From contig NZ_CP150918.1 in the NCBI RefSeq assembly GCF_039908635.1, positions 2,537,001-2,601,000 of the forward strand: a stretch of DNA of 64,000 nucleotides, given 5' to 3'. Source of the DNA: Pseudomonas purpurea. Lineage in GTDB: Bacteria > Pseudomonadota > Gammaproteobacteria > Pseudomonadales > Pseudomonadaceae. Shown here piece by piece: positions 17,806 to 26,920 of this stretch (positions within the stretch are counted from its first letter, which is position 1; every line of letters starts with the position of its first letter). The position numbers and the translations under genes are program-made. A model generated the notes under the pieces. That model was not told the origin of the DNA. It did no database searches and was given only the letters and a program-made list of their open reading frames with translations.

Positions 17806-18714
17806 ATGGACTTATTCCAGGCGATGTCGGTGTACGTAAAAGTGGTGGAAACGGGCAGCATGACGGCCGCGGCGCTGGAGTGCGGGGTGTCCACCACCAT
17901 GGTCGGCAACCACCTGCGCGCACTGGAACAGCGCCTGGGCGTGCGATTGTTGAACCGCACCACGCGGCGCCAACGCTTGACCGAGTTTGGCGCCGAGTAC
18001 TATCAGCGCTGCCTCTCGGTACTGGGGCTGGTGGCCGACTCGGAACGTTTGGCCGAGCAGGCACAGGGCGAGCCGGCCGGGACTTTGCGCATCACTGCGC
18101 CGCTGACCTTTGGCACAGAACGCCTGGCGCCGGCGTTGAGCGAATTCTCGCGGCGATGCCCGCAGGTCAAAGTCGATGTGGTGCTGACTAACCGTCGTCA
18201 TGATCTGATCGATGCCGGCTTCGACGTCGCCATTCGCTTGGGCAATCTGGTGCCGCCCGGTCTGGTCGCCCGACCGCTGGAGGACTACACCCTGACCCTC
18301 TGCGCATCGAAAGCGTACCTGGAACGTCGCGGCACGCCGCAACATCCCGAAGACCTGCAACACCACGATTGCCTGGTGTTCGCGTATCCCGCCGGGGATG
18401 AGTGGAGTTCAGCCGAGAAACAATGGCGCCTGAGCGGTGCCGACGGCGAGCGGCTGGTGCCGGTGTCCGGCCCGTTGATGATCAACAGTTCCGCCGGCCT
18501 GCATCAGGCGGCGCGGGCAGGAATGGGCGTGGTGATGTTGCACGATGCGCTGGTCAATGAGGACTTGCAGCAGGGACGGTTGGTGGCGCTGTTGCAGGAC
18601 TATCAACTGCCGCGCCGCCCCATGAACCTGATCTACGCCCAGGATCGCTACCGCTTGCCGAAACTGCGGCGCTTTGTCGATTTCGCGCTGGAGCAATGGG
18701 GGCGGCCGGAGTAG
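17806..18714 (+). CDS. LysR family transcriptional regulator
   Basis: A 302-residue regulator. The N-terminal winged HTH (about 1-60) reads YVKVVETGSMTAAALECG, then STTMVGNHLRALEQRLGVRL and LLNRTTRRQRLTEFG. The C-terminal effector domain (about 88-295) follows the CrgA/AaeR subgroup pattern (RLGNLVPPGLVARPL). I use the ATG at 17806; a TTG at 17794 overlaps the candidate operator. It is divergent from the aminotransferase gene, which is its likely target. Confidence 0.85.
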   Translation: MDLFQAMSVYVKVVETGSMTAAALECGVSTTMVGNHLRALEQRLGVRLLNRTTRRQRLTEFGAEYYQRCLSVLGLVADSERLAEQAQGEPAGTLRITAPLTFGTERLAPALSEFSRRCPQVKVDVVLTNRRHDLIDAGFDVAIRLGNLVPPGLVARPLEDYTLTLCASKAYLERRGTPQHPEDLQHHDCLVFAYPAGDEWSSAEKQWRLSGADGERLVPVSGPLMINSSAGLHQAARAGMGVVMLHDALVNEDLQQGRLVALLQDYQLPRRPMNLIYAQDRYRLPKLRRFVDFALEQWGRPE

Positions 18715-19029
18715 GTGCATGCGTCACCTCACCGGGTGTCTGCCGGGGCGTTCAAACCATCGCCAATGGGTGCTTGCGTTTGGGCGCGCCGAATACGCGG
18801 TCGATGGCGATGACCGAGTCCTGACGCCGTATCCACGCCAGTGCAAGGGCTTGAGCCGGGTCGACCGATAGAAATAGCATAAGCCGTCATGTGTTGAGCG
18901 CAAACCGGTTGCGTATTGGGCGTGCTCGCCTAAGCTTTCGAGCAGCGTGGCACACAATTCAGGGCTCGGTGCCTGGACCTTTTGCCGCGATGCGCAATCA
19001 TAAAGCGTGGATATCTACAGGAGATGCGC
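18715..19029. other. 315-base intergenic region, no gene seen
   Basis: Between the LysR gene and the DUF4174 gene. Short open frames on both strands have no ribosome-binding site or recognisable product. No palindrome, repeat or tRNA was found. It presumably carries the promoter of the DUF4174 gene near its right end. Confidence 0.6.
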
Positions 19030-19575
19030 ATGTTCATTCGGTCACTGACCCTCGCTACTCTGCTCGCTGTCGCCGGCCCCTTGTTCGCCGCCGACAACGA
19101 CACGCCCCTGGCCCAGGAACGCGGCAAGTCCCGCCCCCTGATCGTCATTGCCCCCAGTAGCATCGACCCGACCCTGGTCGCCCTGAAAAAAGCGCTGGAC
19201 GAACCGGCCAACCGCCAGGCGTTCACCGAACGCAATATGGTTTTGTACACGGTGGTCAACCTCATGGGCCAGCGTGACGGCAAGGACCTCGACGCTCAGA
19301 CCACCATGGCGCTGATCCGCGAACTCAAATTGGGGGTCAGCGGTGCGACCAAAGTGATTCTGGTGGGCAAGGACGGCGAGAAAAAAATCGACCACACCGG
19401 CCCCATCGAGCCGAAGGAAATCTTCAGCACCATCGACCAGTTGCCCGCCGCCGAAAAAGAAACCGCACCACCGGTAGTCGCCATGCCTGAAGCCGTACCG
19501 GCCAAGGGTGGCAAGGCAGCCAAACCCGGCAAGGCCGCAAAACCTGCGGCACCGGCGCAACCGCTGGATGACTGA
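19030..19575 (+). CDS. Exported DUF4174 family protein
   Basis: A 181-residue periplasmic protein. The start MFIRSLTLATLLAVAGPLFA at 19030 lies six bases after AGGAG and gives a signal peptide cleaved after FAA. The mature domain (KSRPLIVIAPSSIDPTLVAL, then TKVILVGKDGEKKIDHTGPI) fits DUF4174, a thioredoxin-like-fold family of unknown role. The C-terminal 40 residues are low-complexity Lys/Ala/Pro repeats. An in-frame ATG six bases upstream sits on the ribosome-binding site and is unlikely. Confidence 0.82.
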   Translation: MFIRSLTLATLLAVAGPLFAADNDTPLAQERGKSRPLIVIAPSSIDPTLVALKKALDEPANRQAFTERNMVLYTVVNLMGQRDGKDLDAQTTMALIRELKLGVSGATKVILVGKDGEKKIDHTGPIEPKEIFSTIDQLPAAEKETAPPVVAMPEAVPAKGGKAAKPGKAAKPAAPAQPLDD

Positions 19576-19600
19576 TGGCGTTTGCCGCACACCACAAAGA

Positions 19601-19634
19601 AAAGGCCTCGCTGTGATTGTGCAGCGGGGCCTTT
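19601..19634. terminator. Bidirectional Rho-independent terminator
   Basis: A 13-bp stem (19601-19613 with 19622-19634, one G-U pair) starts with AAAGGCC and ends GGCCTTT, with T-rich sequence after it. It separates the convergent DUF4174 and GNAT genes. Confidence 0.75.
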
Positions 19635-19679
19635 GTTTGTGTGGGTATAGGGAATGTGAGGCGCTAAGCCTCACCACGC

Positions 19680-20210
19680 TCAAGCCGCCGTCACCGAAAA
19701 CCTGTAAATCAAATCGTCTACCGGCTCATTAGCCAGTGAGTACGCCAAGGGTTTGCGCTCGCTGAATACGAAGCCACATTTCTCCAGCACTTTGCAGGAC
19801 GCTGCGTTGCCGTCGGTGACGGTGGCCTGCAGGGTGTCGATTCCGAGGGTTTGGGTGGCGTAAGTGGTGAGGGCGCTCAGCGATTCCGAGCCGTAGCCTT
19901 TGCCATGATGTTGATGCAGCAACAGATAGCCGACTTCGGCTTCTGTGCCGGTGTGATCGCTGAGCCTCAGGCCTGTTACACCGAGGGACTCGCTGGTTTG
20001 CCGGTCGCGCAGGGTCAGGCACAGCCAGTGGCTGGACGCCAGGCTCCAGTGCGGGAGCCGCGAGTCGAAGCGTTCGCGAATGTGTTCCGGGGAGAGTTCG
20101 TCGAGGACGTAGCGCATCACATCAGGCTGTTGATGCAGTCTGAGAAATATCGGCCAGTCGGTTTCGGCGAGAGGGTTCAGGAGCAATCTTGGGGTGTGAA
20201 GTGCGTGCAT
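19680..20210 (-). CDS. GNAT family N-acetyltransferase (RimJ/RimL-like)
   Basis: A 176-residue acyltransferase of the Acetyltransf_3 group. Hallmarks are LHTPRLLLNPLAETDWPIFL at the N-terminus, VGYLLLHQHHGKGYGSESL (CoA loop HGKGYG, about 99-104) and VTDGNAASCKVLEKCGF. Relatives acetylate protein N-termini or small molecules; the target here is unknown. The start at 20210 (MHALHTPR) has AGGGA eight bases upstream. Confidence 0.85.
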   Translation of the reverse strand: MHALHTPRLLLNPLAETDWPIFLRLHQQPDVMRYVLDELSPEHIRERFDSRLPHWSLASSHWLCLTLRDRQTSESLGVTGLRLSDHTGTEAEVGYLLLHQHHGKGYGSESLSALTTYATQTLGIDTLQATVTDGNAASCKVLEKCGFVFSERKPLAYSLANEPVDDLIYRFSVTAA

Positions 20211-20306
20211 GAGTTCATCCCTGACGTTCTTGTTGAACCGCACAGACTAGAAGCGAATAGGGGCGCCGACAATCCCGCTCACGGGAGCCAGGGCTTTGTC
20301 TGAGGC

Positions 20307-20342
20307 AAAAAAAGACCCGGCGTCACCGAAGTCATGCCGGGG
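20307..20342 (-). terminator. Rho-independent terminator of acetoacetate operon
   Basis: CCCGGC (20316-20321) pairs with GCCGGG (20336-20341). The A-run at 20307-20313 is a T-run on the minus strand, downstream of the thiolase stop at 20405. Confidence 0.65.
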
Positions 20343-20404
20343 GTGTTGCCAGGCAACGCACGGATATCGTGGGTCCGGACGTTGCCTGTTGAACCTGCGT
20401 CGGT

Positions 20405-21587
20405 TTACGCCCGCTCAATCGCCAGCGCCACACCTTGGCCGCCACCGATGCAGAGGGTCGCGAGACCTTTTTTGGCGTCACGCTTGATCATTTCGTGAAG
20501 CAGCGACACCAGCACCCGGCAGCCCGAGGCGCCAATCGGGTGGCCCAAGGCAATGGCGCCACCGTTGACGTTGACCTTGCTCGCATCCCACTCCAACTCT
20601 TTGCCGACGGCCAGTGACTGGGCGGCGAACGCTTCGTTGGCTTCGATCAAGTCCAGTTGGTCCAGCTTCCAGCCGGCCTTGTCCAGGCAACGGCGAGTGG
20701 CCGAAACCGGGGCAATGCCCATGATCGCCGGGTCGACGCCGGCATTGGCGTAGGCGGCAATTTTGGCCAGCACTGGCAAGCCCAGCGCTTTTGCCTTGTC
20801 GGCGCTCATCAACAACACCGCAGCGGCGCCATCGTTGAGTGAAGAGGCGTTGCCAGCGGTGACGCTGCCGTCCTTCTTGAACGCCGGTTTGAGTTTGGCC
20901 AGCGACGCCGCGGTCGTCTCGGCGCGGGGTTGTTCGTCGACCGCGAAGGACAGCGGGTCACCCTTGCGCTGGGGAATCAGGATTGGCGTGATCTCGTCGG
21001 CAAAACGCCCGGCCTCGATGGCGGCCGTGGCTTTTTGCTGCGAGGCGGCGGCGAAGGCGTCCTGTTCCTCGCGGGTCAGGTTGTATTTGTCCACCAGGTT
21101 CTCGGCGGTGATGCCCATGTGGTAGTCGTTGAACGCGTCCCACAGGCCATCGCTGATCATGCTGTCGACCATTTTTGCGTGGCCCATGCGCAGACCGGTG
21201 CGAGCGGCCGGCAACACGTACGGCGCCAGGCTCATGTTTTCCATGCCGCCGGCGATGATCACTTCGGCGTCACCGCAACGGATCGCCTGCGCGCCCAGAT
21301 GCAAGGCCTTGAGGCCCGAGCCGCAGACTTTGTTGAGGGTCAGCGCCGGCACGGCATGAGGCAGGGCCGGCGAGGATCGACGCCTGGCGCGCCGGGTTCT
21401 GGCCCGAGCCTGCGGTCAGTACCTGACCGAGGATCACTTCATCAACCTGATCACCGGCCAGGCCGGTTTGCGCCAGCAACTGGCGAATCACCGCTGCACC
21501 GAGTTCCGGTGCCGGAATGCTGGCCAGCGCACCCTGAAAACTGCCGATGGCGGTACGGGTGGCGGCAACAATCACAACTTCTTGCAT
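20405..21587 (-). pseudogene. atoB: Acetyl-CoA acetyltransferase (thiolase), broken by +1 frameshift
   Basis: Thiolase joining or splitting acetoacetyl-CoA and acetyl-CoA, last gene of the acetoacetate operon. The N-terminal part reads in one frame (MQEVVIVAATRTAIGSF from 21587, to ARQASILAG) and the rest in another ([20 protein letters not shown] onward). Removing one base from the GGG at 21364-21366 restores [14 protein letters not shown] and gives 393 residues, the exact family length. All catalytic residues are then present: Cys88 in NKVCGSG, His in [11 protein letters not shown], and the second Cys in LCIGGGQG. A sequencing error is at least as likely as a real mutation, because the same GGGCC context breaks two other genes here. 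Confidence 0.85.
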
Positions 21588-21610
21588 CGAATTTCTCCTA
21601 AGGCTGCGGT

Positions 21611-22270
21611 TCAGGCGAATTGCATTTCTGGAACGTGGTCGGGAACGATCAGCTTGCCAGCGGTTTTGCTGACGATTTCCTCGACGCTCACACCTGGTGC
21701 ACGTTCCTTGAGGATGAAGGCGCCGTTTTCGATTTCCAGATAGGCAAGGTCGGTCAGCACGCGTTTGATGCAGTTGGCACCGGTCAGCGGCAGGCTGCAA
21801 CGCGGCAGCAGTTTGGACTCACCGTCCTTGGAGGCGTGGGTCATGGTGACGATGATGTTGTCAGCGCCGGCCACCAGGTCCATTGCGCCGCCCATGCCCT
21901 TGACCAGTTTGCCGGGGATCATCCAGGAGGCGATGTTGCCTTGTACGTCGACTTCAAAGGCACCGAGCACGGTGAGGTCGATGTGGCCGCCGCGAATCAT
22001 CGCGAAGGATTCGGCGGAGGAGAAAATCGAGGCGCCGATGCGGGCGGTAACGGTTTGCTTGCCGGCGTTGATCATGTCGGCGTCGACTTCATCGTCGGTC
22101 GGAAAGGCGCCCATGCCGAGCAGGCCGTTTTCCGATTGCAGCATCACTTCCATGCCGTCGGGGATGTAGTTGGCGACCAGGGTCGGAATGCCGATGCCGA
22201 GGTTCACGTAGTAGCCGTCTTGCATTTCGCGGGCGACGCGCTGAGCCATTTGTTCGCGGGTAAGAGCCAT
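21611..22270 (-). CDS. scoB: 3-oxoacid CoA-transferase subunit B
   Basis: A 219-residue subunit that activates acetoacetate to acetoacetyl-CoA by CoA transfer, together with subunit A. It shows YYVNLGIGIPTLVANYIP (about 26-43) and the catalytic glutamate in LQSENGLLGMG (about 53-63). The start MALTREQMAQRV at 22270 is clear. It lies between subunit A and the thiolase in the same orientation, with gaps of 37 and 23 bases. The pathway is inferred to be acetoacetate or 3-hydroxybutyrate catabolism to acetyl-CoA. AtoA is an equivalent name. Confidence 0.88.
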   Translation of the reverse strand: MALTREQMAQRVAREMQDGYYVNLGIGIPTLVANYIPDGMEVMLQSENGLLGMGAFPTDDEVDADMINAGKQTVTARIGASIFSSAESFAMIRGGHIDLTVLGAFEVDVQGNIASWMIPGKLVKGMGGAMDLVAGADNIIVTMTHASKDGESKLLPRCSLPLTGANCIKRVLTDLAYLEIENGAFILKERAPGVSVEEIVSKTAGKLIVPDHVPEMQFA

Positions 22271-22307
22271 TGTTATTCTCCGTTGTTCGTCGGGCTGGGG
22301 GCGAGGG

Positions 22308-23006
22308 TCACTTGCGCACGGTGCGTTGTTCGATGCGTTTTTCGAACGTGCCGCAGATGATCCGGTCGACGTAGATGCCAGGGGTGTGGATCTGCGAGGG
22401 GTCCAGCTCGCCGGGTTCGACGATCTCTTCGACTTCAACCACGGTGATCTTGCCGGCGGTGGCGGCCAGCGGGTTGAAGTTCTGCGCGGTGTGGCGGTAG
22501 ATCACGTTGCCGAAGTGGTCGGCTTTCCAGCCTTTGACGATGGCGAAGTCGCCGGTGATGGACTCTTCCATCAGGTACGGACGGCCCTTGAACTCACGGA
22601 TTTCCTTGCCTTCAGCCACCGGAGTACCAACGCCCGTCGCGGTGAAGAACGCCGGGATGCCCGCGCCGCCCGCGCGCATTTTTTCCGCGAGGGTGCCTTG
22701 GGGGGTCAGGACGACTTCAATTTCGCCGCTCAGCAGTTGTTTCTCGAACAGGGCGTTTTCACCCACATAAGAAGCGACCACTTTGCGGATCTGCCGGTCT
22801 TCCAGCAGCACGCCCAGGCCAAAGCCGTCGACGCCGCAGTTGTTGGACACCACGGTCAGGTCGCGGGTGCCTTTGCGCTTGATCTCGGCGATCAGGTTTT
22901 CCGGGATACCGCACAGGCCGAAGCCCCCGGAAATCACGGTCATGCCGTCTTCAAGACCGGCCAACGCTTCCTCATAGGAAGCCACGCGTTTGTCGAAACC
23001 TGCCAT
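22308..23006 (-). CDS. scoA: 3-oxoacid CoA-transferase subunit A
   Basis: A 232-residue partner of subunit B. It contains [18 protein letters not shown] (about 20-37) and [16 protein letters not shown] (about 48-63), typical of CoA-transferase family I alpha subunits. The start at 23006 ([10 protein letters not shown]) follows AGAGGT; a GTG six bases upstream lies within that site. First gene of the three-gene operon, divergent from a LysR gene. AtoD is an equivalent name. Confidence 0.88.
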   Translation of the reverse strand: MAGFDKRVASYEEALAGLEDGMTVISGGFGLCGIPENLIAEIKRKGTRDLTVVSNNCGVDGFGLGVLLEDRQIRKVVASYVGENALFEKQLLSGEIEVVLTPQGTLAEKMRAGGAGIPAFFTATGVGTPVAEGKEIREFKGRPYLMEESITGDFAIVKGWKADHFGNVIYRHTAQNFNPLAATAGKITVVEVEEIVEPGELDPSQIHTPGIYVDRIICGTFEKRIEQRTVRK

Positions 23007-23106
23007 AGGCACCTCTTTTATTCTTGGTGGACGGCTGGCTAGCCGTATGGGGTGGAGTGTCTCGCCGTCGTATTAATTTGTTAAGTTGTTTTTTTGCTTG
23101 AATTGA

Positions 23107-23123
23107 TTAATAAAGCTCATTAA
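23107..23123. promoter_or_regulatory. Candidate LysR operator between scoA and LysR gene
   Basis: TTAAT (23107-23111) and ATTAA (23119-23123) form a dyad with a 7-base spacer in the AT-rich divergent region. A second dyad, TTAATTTGTTAA, lies at 23073-23084. The regulator assignment is positional inference. Confidence 0.35.
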
Positions 23124-23174
23124 AGCGCTGCGTATTTCTTGCAGCTTATCGCTTACCACCGGAGCAACGCGACC

Positions 23175-24059
23175 ATGACCGTCAAGCAGATACGAGCATT
23201 CCTGGCCGTGGCGCAGAGTTTGAGCTTTGCCGTGGCGTGCGAGCGGCTGCATCTGTCGCAGTCGGCGTTGAGCCTGACCATCAAGGCGCTGGAGGAGGGC
23301 CTGGGAGGGCGTTTGTTCAGCCGTACCACGCGCAACGTCACGCTGACCCCGGAAGGTGAATCCCTGTTGCCGCTGGCTCGACGGCTGATTGCCGATTGGG
23401 ACAATACCGAGGACGAAATGCGTCAGCGTTTCACCCTCCAGCGCGGACGAGTGACGTTGGCGGCCATGCCATCGTTTGCCGGCAATCTGCTGCCGCCGAT
23501 CCTCAAGACGTTTCGGGCGCGCTATCCCAAGGTCAACGTGACCGTGAACGATGTGATCAACGAGCATGTGCTGGAAATGGTCCGCGATCGTCAGGTGGAA
23601 CTGGGTGTGGCGTTCGAACCGATGCAAAGTTCCTCGCTGGCATTCACGCCGCTGTACATCGACCGTTTTGTCGCGGTGGTGCCCAGTGACTCGCCATTGG
23701 CCGAGCGCGCTGAAATCGATTGGGCAACCTTGCTGGAGCAGCCGTTTATTACGTTGCAGCGCCCCTCCACGGTGCGGGTCATGCTGGAAGAGCACTTGCA
23801 GGCGCGGCAGATGAAGTTGCCGGTGGAGTTTGAAAGCCATCAGTTGGCGACAGTCGGGCGCATGGTCGCCAGCGGACTGGGCGTAAGCGCCATGCCGGCG
23901 TTGTGTGCCGGGCAAATGCGTGAACTCGGCGCCCATTGCATCACCCTGCGTGACCCGGTGATCGAGCGGGCCATCGGTGTGCTGACCAAGCCCGGGCATG
24001 AATTGTCGGCAGCGGCGCAGGCGTTGTTCGATATTCTCAAGAGCCAGAGCCATCCATAG
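23175..24059 (+). CDS. LysR family transcriptional regulator of acetoacetate operon
   Basis: A 294-residue regulator with winged HTH ([19 protein letters not shown], then [20 protein letters not shown] and [15 protein letters not shown]) and a substrate-binding domain from about residue 90. The start MTVKQIR at 23175 matches LysR N-termini. It is transcribed away from scoA, an arrangement typical of a LysR regulator and its target operon. The ligand is probably a pathway metabolite, which is inference. Confidence 0.85.
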   Translation: MTVKQIRAFLAVAQSLSFAVACERLHLSQSALSLTIKALEEGLGGRLFSRTTRNVTLTPEGESLLPLARRLIADWDNTEDEMRQRFTLQRGRVTLAAMPSFAGNLLPPILKTFRARYPKVNVTVNDVINEHVLEMVRDRQVELGVAFEPMQSSSLAFTPLYIDRFVAVVPSDSPLAERAEIDWATLLEQPFITLQRPSTVRVMLEEHLQARQMKLPVEFESHQLATVGRMVASGLGVSAMPALCAGQMRELGAHCITLRDPVIERAIGVLTKPGHELSAAAQALFDILKSQSHP

Positions 24060-24235
24060 ACACGCTTGCTCCTGCGAGTGTGTTCGGTTTTGTCCCGTGG
24101 GCAAGGCGTCCGTCAACAGCGGTAGCCACTGTTCACAGGCGCGGGCTTGAAAGCAAAACTGTGATCTGCGCACGGCGTGCAACGTCTAGCGAGAGTGTCC
24201 CCGCAGTGGTACGGGGCGTGAATTCGGAACCCGGC

Positions 24236-25144
24236 ATGCAAGCGTTGTTGAACGAGATCCTTGAGACGGTTCGCCCCCTGATCGGACAGGGCAAAGTGGC
24301 TGATTACATTCCTGCGCTGGGCAGCGTGCCGGCCAATCAATTGGGCATTGCGGTGTACGGCAATGACGGCGAACTGTATTGCGCGGGCGATGCGCACACG
24401 CCGTTCTCGGTACAGAGTATTTCCAAGGTGTTCAGCCTGGTGCAGGCAATCGATCATTCCGGCGAAGCCATCTGGGAGCGTCTGGGGCATGAGCCGTCCG
24501 GTCAGCCGTTCAACTCGCTGGTGCAACTGGAGTTCGAACGCGGGCGGCCGCGCAATCCGTTCATCAATGCCGGGGCGCTGGTGATCTGCGATATCAACCA
24601 GTCACGTTTTGCGGCACCGACACTGTCGATGCGTGACTTTGTACGGCGCCTGTCCGGCAATCCGCAGGTGATGGTCGACGGGAAAGTCGCCGAGTCGGAA
24701 TACCAGCACCGTGCGCGCAACGCGGCCATGGCGTACCTGATGCAGTCGTTTGGTAACTTCCACAACGATGTGGAAGCGGTGCTGCGCAGCTACTTCAGCC
24801 ATTGCGCCTTGCGCATGAGTTGCGTCGACCTGGCCCGGGCTTTCTGTTTCCTGGCCAATGACGGGTTCTGCAAGCACAGCGGTGAGCAGATTCTCACGGC
24901 CCGTCAGACCCAGCAGGTCAATTCGATCATGGCCACCAGCGGCCTGTATGACGAGGCCGGTAACTTTGCCTATCGCGTGGGGCTGCCGGGCAAGAGCGGC
25001 GTGGGTGGCGGCATCGTGGCCGTGGTGCCGGGGCGGTTTACCGTGTGCGTCTGGTCGCCGGAGCTGAACGCGGCGGGTAACTCGCTGGTGGGCATGGCGG
25101 CACTGGAGCTGCTGAGCCAGCGCATTGGCTGGTCGGTTTTCTAG
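24236..25144 (+). CDS. glsA: Glutaminase
   Basis: A 302-residue serine-dependent glutaminase converting glutamine to glutamate and ammonia. The beta-lactamase-like fold signature is visible: [11 protein letters not shown] with the Ser61-x-x-Lys64 motif, [13 protein letters not shown] (about 103-115), and [18 protein letters not shown] (about 249-266). The length equals the family norm. The start MQALLNEIL at 24236 gives that length; the ribosome-binding site is weak. The open frame extends 156 bases further but reads as non-protein sequence. It follows the LysR gene by 176 bases and appears independent. Confidence 0.92.
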   Translation: MQALLNEILETVRPLIGQGKVADYIPALGSVPANQLGIAVYGNDGELYCAGDAHTPFSVQSISKVFSLVQAIDHSGEAIWERLGHEPSGQPFNSLVQLEFERGRPRNPFINAGALVICDINQSRFAAPTLSMRDFVRRLSGNPQVMVDGKVAESEYQHRARNAAMAYLMQSFGNFHNDVEAVLRSYFSHCALRMSCVDLARAFCFLANDGFCKHSGEQILTARQTQQVNSIMATSGLYDEAGNFAYRVGLPGKSGVGGGIVAVVPGRFTVCVWSPELNAAGNSLVGMAALELLSQRIGWSVF

Positions 25145-25508
25145 ACATCGCAAGGACCCGTCGTAGGAGCTGTTGCAGGCTGCGATCTTCTGGCGGTGTT
25201 ACACCATGGCGAAGATCAAGATCAAAAGATCGCGGCCTGCGGCAGTTCCTTGTATCTCGACTATCGCTCTGTCAGGAGCGATAGCTCTCGACTGATTTCG
25301 CTCGCGCCCATCATTTTCGGAAGCGCCCTACAGCCAGCCACGAAGTAGCGTATTAACCTGTCTTTCATATTTCTCTTGGTTGAGAAAACTGTAAGCACTG
25401 TGTATTGCGTGTGCCAAGGAAGTTGTGCGCGGGTGGTTCGCATGTATTTATCGCCCTGTTGCGTGCTTGGCATTTTGAATGGACTCTTTTTGATACCGGA
25501 TAACTCTC
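25145..25508. other. 364-base intergenic region with REP pair and AT-rich leader
   Basis: The left part holds an inverted REP pair. The right part (about 25360-25508) is clearly AT-richer than the window average and leads into the TTG start of the ATP-grasp gene. A 70-codon open frame on the minus strand (25261-25473) has no recognisable family and is not called. Confidence 0.65.
25163..25252. repeat. Inverted pair of REP elements (REPIN-like)
   Basis: GTAGGAGCTGTTGCAGGC followed by TGCGATCTTCTGG (25163-25194) is mirrored on the other strand by AAGGAACTGCCGCAGGCC followed by GCGATCTTTTG. This is the common Pseudomonas REP core (GTAGGAGCTGCCGCAGGCTG type) in head-to-head arrangement. Confidence 0.75.
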
Positions 25509-26735
25509 TTGAATCCTGTCATTTTATTTGCGCCTGCAAAAATTCTACTTCAACACTCCGAAGCAGAATGGCTAAGTGTATTGGGTAACAGCGGCCTGAT
25601 TTATAGCGACTTGTCAGCCAAGGAATTGCTGACACAACAGTTTCCCGCGCTGACCTCAGCTTTGCGGCTCTATGCAAACTTCAATGACTCGGGCGTGGTT
25701 GAACTGGATGCGCTAGCCGCCGCAAAAGAACTAGGAACCAACACTCTGGTGGCACTGGCGGAAGTCGATTTGTTGCGCGTGGCGCGGATCAAAGACCGGC
25801 TCAGCGGCTCGACGACGCGCTACGAAGAGATGACCTTGCTGTATCGGGACAAATTCCTGATGAAGCAAAAACTGGCGGAATATGGCATCCGCATCAACCC
25901 CATGGCGGTCGTCCGCTCTGCATGCGAAATCAATGACTTCGCTGAGCAATGTGGTTTTCCGGTAGTGGTGAAGCCCCGCGACGGCCGCGGCTCCGGTGGG
26001 GTCCGTGTGCTGCACGATGACGCTGAACTTCGCAGTTACCTGCACGAGCAGGACAGTACAACGCTACACAACCTGATGGTCGAAAAGTACATCGATTCAC
26101 CGCTGCTGAACGTCAACGGGCTCTACATTGACGGCCGACCGGTGATCATCTCTCCGGTGCGCTCAACGGTGACCTGCCTGGATTTCCTTGACGGTAAAAG
26201 TCTCGGTTTCCAGATGCTGGCCGAGCATAATCCGCTTCACCAACAATGCGTGAAACTTACCCGGCAGATCGTTGAGCAGGCACTGCCGCGACTCGGCACC
26301 ATGCTGTTTCATCTCGAGGTTTTTCTCGACGGTGAAGATCTGGTCGTCTGCGAAATCGCCTGTCGCCTTGGCGGTTGCAGCGTTAACCAGGAGTTGACCG
26401 ACGCTTACGGTTTGAACCCGCGCTTGACCCTGATTGACGCGGAGCGGGGCGGGAAATCGGCATCGCTCAAAGAATTGATCAAGCCGCGCCGCTTGCTGGG
26501 ACAACTGAATATTCCTCCGCGCACCGGCAAATTGATCGAGTACCCGGCACACATCGACTTGCCCTTCATTCGTTATTGCTCAGTCACCGCAAAAAAGGGC
26601 ACGGACTACGTCGGGATGAAGTTGACCAATGGCGAAATCGTCTCGGCGATTGTCGAGGGCGATAGCGAAGAAGCTGTCAGCGATCACCTCGCGCAACTCG
26701 ATAGCTGGATCAGAGACACGTTTATCTGGGAATAA
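25509..26735 (+). CDS. ATP-grasp domain protein, unknown ligase
   Basis: A 408-residue protein of the ATP-grasp superfamily, which couples ATP hydrolysis to formation of an amide, peptide or related bond through an acyl phosphate. The ATP-grasp core runs from about residue 115 to 310: YRDKFLMKQKLAEYGI, FPVVVKPRDGRGSGGVRVL (glycine-rich ATP loop), LMVEKYIDSPLLNVNGLYID, and the Mg-binding end FHLEVFLDGEDLVVCEIACR with Glu-x-x-x-Arg. The only possible start is TTG at 25509, because a stop lies 18 bases upstream. The flanking DNA is AT-rich. A flavoprotein and an AbrB-type membrane protein follow. The substrate is unknown; the context suggests a small amino-acid-derived product. Confidence 0.78.
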   Translation: MNPVILFAPAKILLQHSEAEWLSVLGNSGLIYSDLSAKELLTQQFPALTSALRLYANFNDSGVVELDALAAAKELGTNTLVALAEVDLLRVARIKDRLSGSTTRYEEMTLLYRDKFLMKQKLAEYGIRINPMAVVRSACEINDFAEQCGFPVVVKPRDGRGSGGVRVLHDDAELRSYLHEQDSTTLHNLMVEKYIDSPLLNVNGLYIDGRPVIISPVRSTVTCLDFLDGKSLGFQMLAEHNPLHQQCVKLTRQIVEQALPRLGTMLFHLEVFLDGEDLVVCEIACRLGGCSVNQELTDAYGLNPRLTLIDAERGGKSASLKELIKPRRLLGQLNIPPRTGKLIEYPAHIDLPFIRYCSVTAKKGTDYVGMKLTNGEIVSAIVEGDSEEAVSDHLAQLDSWIRDTFIWE

Positions 26736-26806
26736 CGGAATCTTCCCACCCGATGCATTAACGGAAGACGAAAGGTCTCGTCACCCCCGTCTGCCTTCCG
26801 CAAAAG

Positions 26807-26836
26807 GCCGGCTGACGGTCACCCTCGTCAGCCGGC
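26807..26836. other. 11-bp perfect hairpin in ATP-grasp/flavoprotein spacer
   Basis: GCCGGCTGACG (26807-26817) pairs with CGTCAGCCGGC (26826-26836), loop 8 bases, in the 185-base spacer. There is no downstream T-run on the plus strand. It may be a Rho-dependent stop, processing site or attenuator that sets relative expression of the two genes. Confidence 0.5.
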
Positions 26837-26920
26837 GTAATGTTGCATGCCATGATCTGGCATTACGACGCACACCAACAGGCGTTATCGCGCTCGCTGG
26901 AAACCGATCTAAGGATAGAT

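Noticed and set aside
25261-25473. 70-codon minus-strand frame upstream of the ATP-grasp gene
   Set aside because: No ribosome-binding site or known family; it covers the probable promoter region.
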